From the NCBI GenBank assembly GCA_963677375.2, contig CAXXIF010000004.1:539247-603246 (forward strand): a stretch of 64,000 bases of DNA. The letters are read 5' to 3'. The stretch is from Pseudaeromonas sp963677375 (GTDB taxonomy: Bacteria > Pseudomonadota > Gammaproteobacteria > Enterobacterales > Aeromonadaceae). Position 1 is the stretch's first letter. The number at the start of each line of letters is the position of its first letter. The position numbers and the translations under genes are program-made. The notes beneath the pieces were generated by a model. The model did no database searches. It was given only the letters and a program-made list of their open reading frames with translations, and was not told the origin of the DNA. Shown here in pieces: positions 58,962-64,000 of this stretch.

Positions 58962-59264
58962 CTACAGCGCGTTCATCCGCTCCTTGGCTGATTGTCGATG
59001 GTGAGGTTTAACCGGTAATGCGGCTAAGGCGGCGGTGATAACGGATAAATCATCCAGATAACCAGCAAAAGGAATCACATCTGGAACTGCATCAAATGGA
59101 TTCACCAGATAGGCCAGTGCACCTATGATGAGTGCATAACACCAGACCGGTAAATCGCCATCGGTGAGCAGTACATACAAGAGCACTGCTTTCTCCAGTA
59201 GCTCTTTAATACCCTTGATGTCCTTTAACTTGCGCATGATGTCGCTATGGCTGGGATTACTCAT
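58962..59264 (-). CDS. YkvA-family (DUF1232) membrane protein
   Basis: The ~100 residues have the DUF1232 signature ALAYLVNPFDAVPDVIPFAGYLDDLSVI with the helix LPVWCYALIIGALAYL before it. The family is small and membrane-associated, of unknown function. ATG 59264 overlaps the preceding gene by 8 bp, so the two are probably coupled. The gap to the next gene (58827-58961) holds no feature. Confidence 0.85.
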   Translation of the reverse strand: MSNPSHSDIMRKLKDIKGIKELLEKAVLLYVLLTDGDLPVWCYALIIGALAYLVNPFDAVPDVIPFAGYLDDLSVITAALAALPVKPHHRQSAKERMNAL

Positions 59265-59643
59265 GGCAATGATTCTCCAGCCACTCGATGAATGGATGAC
59301 CGGCTTGAGCCAGCAAATAGATACCAGCGCCTTCATCATTGAGTATGGCGAGAGTCAGCAGCCAATCCTCGAACACTTGTCCTACTTCCTCCGGGTATGC
59401 AACACAGAACAGTAGTTGTTGTTGCAGGTGGTCAGGCTGCTCATTAAATGAGGTTTCATCATCATCCGGCTCGATAATCACCAGACATGAGCTGGTCTCA
59501 CGCCAGAATGACCGGGCTTCTTCTTCCGATGCGAATGGTGCGGTCAGTTGAACCAATAAGGCGTGTTGAATCGCCTGGCTATTGGGCCCTAACTCAACGG
59601 TCAGCTTGAGATCATCCCCAGGCCAGTTCATACAAGTAATCAT
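59257..59643 (-). CDS. Acidic protein of unknown function, coupled to the YkvA-family gene
   Basis: The 128 residues (ITCMNWPGDDLKLTVELGPN; SFWRETSSCLVIIEPDDDETSF; PFIEWLENHCHE) are acidic, soluble and with no recognised domain. GGAG lies 8 nt before ATG 59643, and the stop region overlaps the next start. A terminator for the integrase sits just upstream, so it needs its own promoter or read-through. Confidence 0.7.
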   Translation of the reverse strand: MITCMNWPGDDLKLTVELGPNSQAIQHALLVQLTAPFASEEEARSFWRETSSCLVIIEPDDDETSFNEQPDHLQQQLLFCVAYPEEVGQVFEDWLLTLAILNDEGAGIYLLAQAGHPFIEWLENHCHE

Positions 59644-59658
59644 TAAATTTTCTCCAAC

Positions 59659-59694
59659 AAAAAAGGCCCTTAAGCTCAGATGAACTTAAGGGCC
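59659..59694 (-). terminator. Terminator after the integrase gene
   Basis: The 10-bp perfect stem GGCCCTTAAG/CTTAAGGGCC (59665-59674, 59685-59694) is followed on the minus strand by TTTTTT, 85 bp after the integrase stop. Confidence 0.92.
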
Positions 59695-59778
59695 AACGGA
59701 TTTTGAAATGCAGACTGACAGCAGATGTGGCACTGCTGTCGGGTTATTAATATCTGTTTATAAACCACACGTTTACGG

Positions 59779-60996
59779 TCACTGCGCCTGGATCATCGAC
59801 GAGAGTCCATCACTGATATTGCGACTGCGTTCTGAGGTTAACTTGGCATAACGCTGGGAAGATTGGATGCTGACATGGGCTAGCTGTGCTTTGACGTCAT
59901 ACAGGCTGTATTGCCCGGAAGAGACCAGCGCACTGGCTACCGAATGACGAGCGGTATGGAAACAGACTTCTTCAATATTCTCGATACCTGCTTTCTTTAA
60001 TATGCGTTCATAGGCGCATCTGGGCTCACTGATGGGCTTGCCATGGGTTCGATTGTAGGGACTGGCGAACACATAGGGATTTCCGGCAATCCGGGGCAGT
60101 TTCTCCAGGATCTCGATGGCGAGAGTACTGAGATAGATAATCCGGCTCTTACCGTTCTTGGTCATTGGGACGAATAGCGTTTTCTCTTCCCAGTTCACAT
60201 ACTCCCACTTGGCTAACAAGACTTCGGACTTACGAGCCCCAGTCAGGTACAGCATGGCGATAAAGCTACCGGCTGTTGGATTGCTATCCGCCAAGGCCGC
60301 ATCAATGACCCGTTTCATTTCCTCTACCGATAGAAATCGCGTCCGTTCGTTGTTCTCCTTGAGCAATTTTATCTTCGCGGCTTCATTGGTTTCGAGTATT
60401 CCCCAGCGAACGGCATAACTGCCCATGGTCTTGAGTAGGGCAAGTACTCGATTGGTGGTACTGGGTGCATAGGGGGTTTGCCTCGGATTAGTCGGATGCA
60501 CCATATCCGATTGCAGTTGCAGCACATCCATGGCCTTGAGCTGGGAATAACGAATGGCGCCGAAACGAGGTTCGACATAGTGCTTAAACCGCTGAATATC
60601 ACTGCTGATTGAGCGCTTCCCGATGGTTTTCAAATGCGGCAAATAGCTCTGCCAGAAGAACTCGGCAATTGTGGGTTCAGACTTGTAGCTATCACGTTCG
60701 GCTACAGGGTCTATTCCTTCGGCGAGCATGGCCTTGTGCTTGCGAGCAATAGCTCTGGCTTGACTGACATCGATATCCCCGAAACGACCCAGGGCAATAC
60801 TGCGCTTCTTGCCCTGCAGGGTATAACGGAGCAAGAAGCGCTTGCTGCCCTGACTCTTGCCTGACAGTAACTTCAAGCCGATAACCTCGGTATCCGAGAA
60901 CTCAAGCTCAGTCGCGGCTGCATCCCGACGTTGTGCCGGTAATGCTTTGATAGCGGAGTTGGTAAAACGGAATTTGGTTGGCAATGTGGCTGACAT
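59779..60996 (-). CDS. Tyrosine-recombinase integrase of the island
   Basis: The ~405 residues have an N-terminal DUF4102-type arm-binding domain (LKLLSGKSQGSKRFLLRYTLQGKKRSIALG), a core-binding domain, and a catalytic domain with the first Arg in YLTGARKSEVLLAKW, HTARHSVASALV (His-x-x-Arg) and the nucleophile Tyr in SSQRYAKLT. All key residues are present, so it should be active. ATG 60996 has GGAGGT 5 nt upstream; the TTG at 61008 is less likely. It is transcribed away from the tRNA-Leu attachment site 346 bp to the right, as in P4-type islands; the 61009-61341 gap probably carries its arm sites and promoter. Confidence 0.93.
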   Translation of the reverse strand: MSATLPTKFRFTNSAIKALPAQRRDAAATELEFSDTEVIGLKLLSGKSQGSKRFLLRYTLQGKKRSIALGRFGDIDVSQARAIARKHKAMLAEGIDPVAERDSYKSEPTIAEFFWQSYLPHLKTIGKRSISSDIQRFKHYVEPRFGAIRYSQLKAMDVLQLQSDMVHPTNPRQTPYAPSTTNRVLALLKTMGSYAVRWGILETNEAAKIKLLKENNERTRFLSVEEMKRVIDAALADSNPTAGSFIAMLYLTGARKSEVLLAKWEYVNWEEKTLFVPMTKNGKSRIIYLSTLAIEILEKLPRIAGNPYVFASPYNRTHGKPISEPRCAYERILKKAGIENIEEVCFHTARHSVASALVSSGQYSLYDVKAQLAHVSIQSSQRYAKLTSERSRNISDGLSSMIQAQ

Positions 60997-61341
60997 AAAG
61001 ACCTCCAATGAGTGGTTAAATCATTGGATTAATATCTGTTTCAAATGGGCATGAATGCGGTTTTGAGGACTAAAACGAAGAGCAGGTGAGGGGAGAGGTC
61101 TGCACGACAAAGACCAGAGGGAAACCCCGGACCTGACAGGAGTCCGGTCTGGTGACGCCTTGTTGGCTATGTTGGAAACGTGCAGGAGTTGTTCGCAGCA
61201 AGTAGCAGGACCTAGTAAGTCGCTTCTACAGGATATCGACAAGAAAGCAAAACGACAGAGAGAAAACAGCGGGGGAAACAACGGACTACAGACGCATTAA
61301 AGCGTTGTATTAGCTTGATAGTTAAGGGGTTTTTGAGATTC

Positions 61342-61402
61342 TTGAATGGTGCCCGGTGCCGGAATCGAACCGGCACGCCGTTGCCAGCGAGGGATTTTAA
61401 AT
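61342..61402. other. Right attachment site (attR) within intact tRNA-Leu
   Basis: The 61 bp are identical to 49594-49654 and overlap the 3' part of tRNA-Leu(TAA). The crossover lies near the anticodon loop, where identity ends (TTTAAAT then CCCTTG here versus ACAAG at the left). The island keeps the tRNA functional by supplying this end. Confidence 0.9.
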
Positions 61403-61433
61403 CCCTTGTGTCTACCGATTTCACCAACCGGGC
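61347..61433 (-). tRNA. tRNA-Leu(TAA)
   Basis: The 87 nt on the minus strand comprise acceptor GCCCGGT/ACCGGGC with encoded CCA, D-arm GGTGAAATCGGTAGACAC, anticodon stem GGGAT-TTAAA-ATCCC (anticodon TAA), a long variable arm (CGCTGGCAACGGCG) and T-arm GCCGGTTCGATTCCGGC. It is the island integration target. Confidence 0.97.
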
Positions 61434-61460
61434 ATCGGAATCAGTCCAAGACTGAGAAAT

Positions 61461-61534
61461 TGGAGGCGCGTTCCGGAGTCGAACCGGACTAGGCGGATTT
61501 GCAATCCGCTACATAACCGCTTTGTTAACGCGCC
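61461..61534 (-). tRNA. tRNA-Cys(GCA)
   Basis: The 74 nt have acceptor GGCGCGT with ACGCGCC and TCCA at the end, anticodon loop TTTGCAAA (GCA), and T-arm GTCCGGTTCGACTCCGG. It follows tRNA-Gly in the same cluster. Confidence 0.97.
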
Positions 61535-61550
61535 ATGTGACATCAGGACT

Positions 61551-61626
<76 letters not shown>

Positions 61627-61877
61627 TTTACGGAGATTGTCCTGTGGAGACCGGCGCATTATACGTAGAGAAGCTGGATGGTCAAAACAATTTTTACCAC
61701 TCTGCTTTCAATTGGTTAGCAAATCAGCAGTTCGTCAGGCTTCCTCTTCGCGGGCATGGACAACTGGTGTGGGAGTCTGACGTTGAAGGAGTGGGCGAAC
61801 CGACACAGACAGCAAGGGCCTAAATGTGGTACTGTGTATTTTTACAGCATTCATCGGATGATGTCAGGAGAACAGGA

Positions 61878-62066
61878 ATGACAGAGCTACACACACTCAA
61901 CGAGTGGTTACAGCATTTTCGCAAGGCTAATAATCGTACCAATCTCGATGCCCTCATTGTCTCGGCTCGTCGTGCTCAACCGAGTAGTTGGACCATCATC
62001 GAACAAGCCGCTGAACACCGGGAAGCAGAAATCAACCAGGGCGAACAGTTCCCTATTGAATCCTAA
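61878..62066 (+). CDS. Small conserved-looking protein of unknown function
   Basis: The 62 residues (MTELHTLNEWLQHFRKANNR, TNLDALIVSARRAQPSSWTI, IEQAAEHREAEINQGEQF) are helical and charged. ATG 61878 has AGGAG 9 nt upstream; the earlier in-frame ATG at 61824 lacks one. Composition is normal for a chromosomal gene. No family recognised. Confidence 0.65.
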   Translation: MTELHTLNEWLQHFRKANNRTNLDALIVSARRAQPSSWTIIEQAAEHREAEINQGEQFPIES

Positions 62067-62166
62067 CCGTTAGTGACAGTATGCCGGTGATCCCCATAGA
62101 GGTTGGCAACCGGCACCACTGGGCCGAGTTTGAGCAAACTCAGCGCTACCATGGGCCGGAGGCTCA

Positions 62167-64000
62167 TTACTGCATTGATAGCCAGGCTTGCTGCGCTTTC
62201 CATTGCTGACACCAGGGTTCGACTGCTGCCGCTGGCATGGGTCTGGCAATCCCATACCCCTGAGCCAGGTAGCAACCAAGCTCACGTAGCATTTTGCCGT
62301 GCGCCAGGGTTTCGACCCCTTCGGCGATGACTTGACGATTGAAGACCGTTGCCAGTTGGATGACCCCGTTGACGATCCCCAAATCATCGTTATCCGTCAA
62401 CATATCGCGAACAAAGCTCTGATCAATCTTTAGCGTATCGATGGGCAGTTTTCGTAAATAGGTGAGAGACGAGTAACCTGTGCCGAAATCATCCAACGCA
62501 AAATGGATACCGAGTTGACGGCACTTCAGCAAAATGGCGATGGCCTGTTCCATGTCGGCGATGGCTGCACTTTCCAGAACTTCCAATTCGAAACAATCGG
62601 GCCTGATCTCAGGATGTTGAGCCAATTCCGCCTGCAAATGTGTATAAAATCCCGGCTGTAAAAGGTGATGGGCGCTCACATTGGCGCTGACCGTTAACAA
62701 CAATCCGCTGCGATGCCAGTGCTCTGCTTGTTGTATTGCATGGTGGATGACCCACTCGCCAACTTCTGTCTCCAGATGGCTGCCATGCAAGTGGGGCAAA
62801 AATTCGATAGGGGATAACAGACCGCGTTCCGGGTGTTGCCAGCGGATCAGCGCTTCCACACCAATAATTTGCCCGGTATTCAAGTTCACCTTGGGCTGAT
62901 AAAACAGCTGGAATTCCTCGTTCCCCAATGCTTGGTGTATGGTCGCCAGATATTTCCGCTGGTGCTGTGCCTTGCGCTCGCTCTCCGGATCAAAGAGTTG
63001 ATAACGATTTTTGCCGGCTTCCTTGGCCAGATACATGGCTTGATCGGCATGACGCAACAGCGTATCCGGGTCCACATTATCTTCTGGGTAGAGAGTGACG
63101 CCGACACTGGCCGAAATCGAGATCTGAATATGATCACAGGTGATGGCTTGGCCAATGGCTTCGAGCATCCGATCCAGGATCAGAATGCAGTCTTCAGACG
63201 ATGTTATGTTGGCGAGCAACAGAACGAACTCATCCCCCCCGAGTCGGGATAGGGTGTCATCGGCACGTAACACCGACTTCAGGTTGTGAGTCACGCCAAT
63301 CAACAGTTGGTCACCGGCGTCATGCCCATAGCGGTCATTGATGGCCTTGAAATTGTCGAGATCAAGGAAACAGACGGCACAGGACTTATGATTGCGAATG
63401 GAATGGGCTATGGCTTGATCGAGTCGGTCTGATAATAAACGTCGGTTAGGTGCGCCGGTCAATGGATCATAGTGGGCGACCCGGTCGAGTTCGATCTCGT
63501 GGGCTTTGAGTTGGGTGATATCGGAAAACAACCCCACATAATGCAGAATTTTTCCATCGGCATTTCGTACCGCCGAGATGGAAAGTAACTCGGCATAGAT
63601 TTCGCCATTCTTCCGTTTGTTCCAGATTTCACCACGCCAGAAGTCATGTTCCTGCAGGGAGTGCCAGATTGCTTGATAAAACTCATGGCTGTGATGGTTG
63701 GAAGAAAGTAGACGAGTTGTGTGCCCGATGGCCTCGTCGGCAGAATACCCCGTGATACGAGTGAAAGCCGCATTGACCTTGGTGATGATGTTTTGGGCGT
63801 TGACCACCATGATGCCTTCATAACTACTATCGAAGACGACGGCTGCTTCCTGTTGCGCCTGTTCGAGAAGTTTACGCTCTGTGATATCGGTGTGGGTGCC
63901 AGACATCATCAGTGGTTTGCCTTGCTCATCCCAGGTCACGACGCGTCCGCGCGAGAGTATCCAGCGCCAGCCACCGGCCTTGGTCCGGCAACGAATTTCC
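62167..64000 (-). CDS. PAS-GGDEF-EAL c-di-GMP signalling protein, partial (5' end outside window)
   Basis: The frame is open to the window edge, so the N-terminus is missing. Visible are the end of one PAS domain (EIRCRTKAGGWRWILSRGR, then GTHTDITERK), a full PAS (AAVVFDSSYEGIMVVNAQNI), GGDEF with intact LGGDEFVLLLA, and a C-terminal EAL domain with GVEALIRWQHPERG, LDDFGTGYSSLTYL and KIDQSFV. Both catalytic signatures are complete, so it may make and degrade c-di-GMP. It converges on the small ORF at 61878. Confidence 0.92.
   Translation of the reverse strand, partial: EIRCRTKAGGWRWILSRGRVVTWDEQGKPLMMSGTHTDITERKLLEQAQQEAAVVFDSSYEGIMVVNAQNIITKVNAAFTRITGYSADEAIGHTTRLLSSNHHSHEFYQAIWHSLQEHDFWRGEIWNKRKNGEIYAELLSISAVRNADGKILHYVGLFSDITQLKAHEIELDRVAHYDPLTGAPNRRLLSDRLDQAIAHSIRNHKSCAVCFLDLDNFKAINDRYGHDAGDQLLIGVTHNLKSVLRADDTLSRLGGDEFVLLLANITSSEDCILILDRMLEAIGQAITCDHIQISISASVGVTLYPEDNVDPDTLLRHADQAMYLAKEAGKNRYQLFDPESERKAQHQRKYLATIHQALGNEEFQLFYQPKVNLNTGQIIGVEALIRWQHPERGLLSPIEFLPHLHGSHLETEVGEWVIHHAIQQAEHWHRSGLLLTVSANVSAHHLLQPGFYTHLQAELAQHPEIRPDCFELEVLESAAIADMEQAIAILLKCRQLGIHFALDDFGTGYSSLTYLRKLPIDTLKIDQSFVRDMLTDNDDLGIVNGVIQLATVFNRQVIAEGVETLAHGKMLRELGCYLAQGYGIARPMPAAAVEPWCQQWKAQQAWLSMQ

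Overview
The window looks like a chromosomal segment of a gammaproteobacterium, most likely Aeromonas or a close relative. This is an inference from gene content (a PhoP/PhoQ pair beside mscL, an Aas/LplT/CdsA phospholipid cluster, H-NS, CbpA/CbpM, a periplasmic isoamylase, many c-di-GMP proteins) and a moderately GC-rich backbone; no 16S gene is present.

Backbone, 1 to about 43 kb. A partial Gfo/Idh/MocA oxidoreductase is followed by phoQ-phoP (minus), mscL, a small lipoprotein, an alpha-carbonic anhydrase, and a pncB-nadE NAD salvage pair (plus). Next, on the minus strand, come an HD-GYP response regulator with a large hybrid histidine kinase, and then a phospholipid run read in the order ArsR-type regulator, aas, lplT, a CDP-alcohol phosphatidyltransferase, cdsA and a plsC-like acyltransferase. 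After rlmF comes a CLC transporter with fluoride-clade motifs, a DUF481 outer-membrane protein, a RIO kinase, and a compact operon (DUF134 regulator, NifX/NifB-like protein, hotdog thioesterase, metallo-beta-lactamase-fold enzyme) preceded by twin palindromes. Then follow DUF2789, cbpA-cbpM, a decayed second copy of the metallo-beta-lactamase 3' end, fumC, hns, a FadL-type porin, katG, isoamylase, and two HD-GYP proteins (one fused to hemerythrin).

Disturbed zone, 43 to 49.6 kb. A GGDEF protein abuts a degenerate IS3-family element that has cut a DUF4239-like gene. A secreted amidohydrolase follows, and its upstream side touches a solo left end of the same IS. Beyond that lie frameshifted phage antirepressor debris and two tiny coupled ORFs.

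Genomic island, 49.6 to 61.4 kb. A perfect 61-bp direct repeat of the 3' part of tRNA-Leu(TAA) brackets an element of about 11.7 kb with a tyrosine integrase next to the intact tRNA. Cargo: an intact IS21-family element, two divergent copies of a ~350-bp module around an HTH gene, and a minus-strand operon. That operon encodes a DUF6338-like membrane protein, a 57-residue Gln/Pro-rich protein, a TIR-like (ThsB/DUF1863 type) protein and a caspase-like protease, followed by a membrane/coiled-coil protein. It resembles caspase-effector Thoeris-type immunity with extra, unassigned members, and is the most interesting locus here. DUF2787, YkvA and unrecognised proteins lie between it and the integrase.

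The right edge has tRNA-Leu, tRNA-Cys and tRNA-Gly, a small conserved-looking ORF and a partial PAS-GGDEF-EAL protein. Six c-di-GMP or two-component signalling proteins in one window is consistent with an environmentally versatile motile bacterium.
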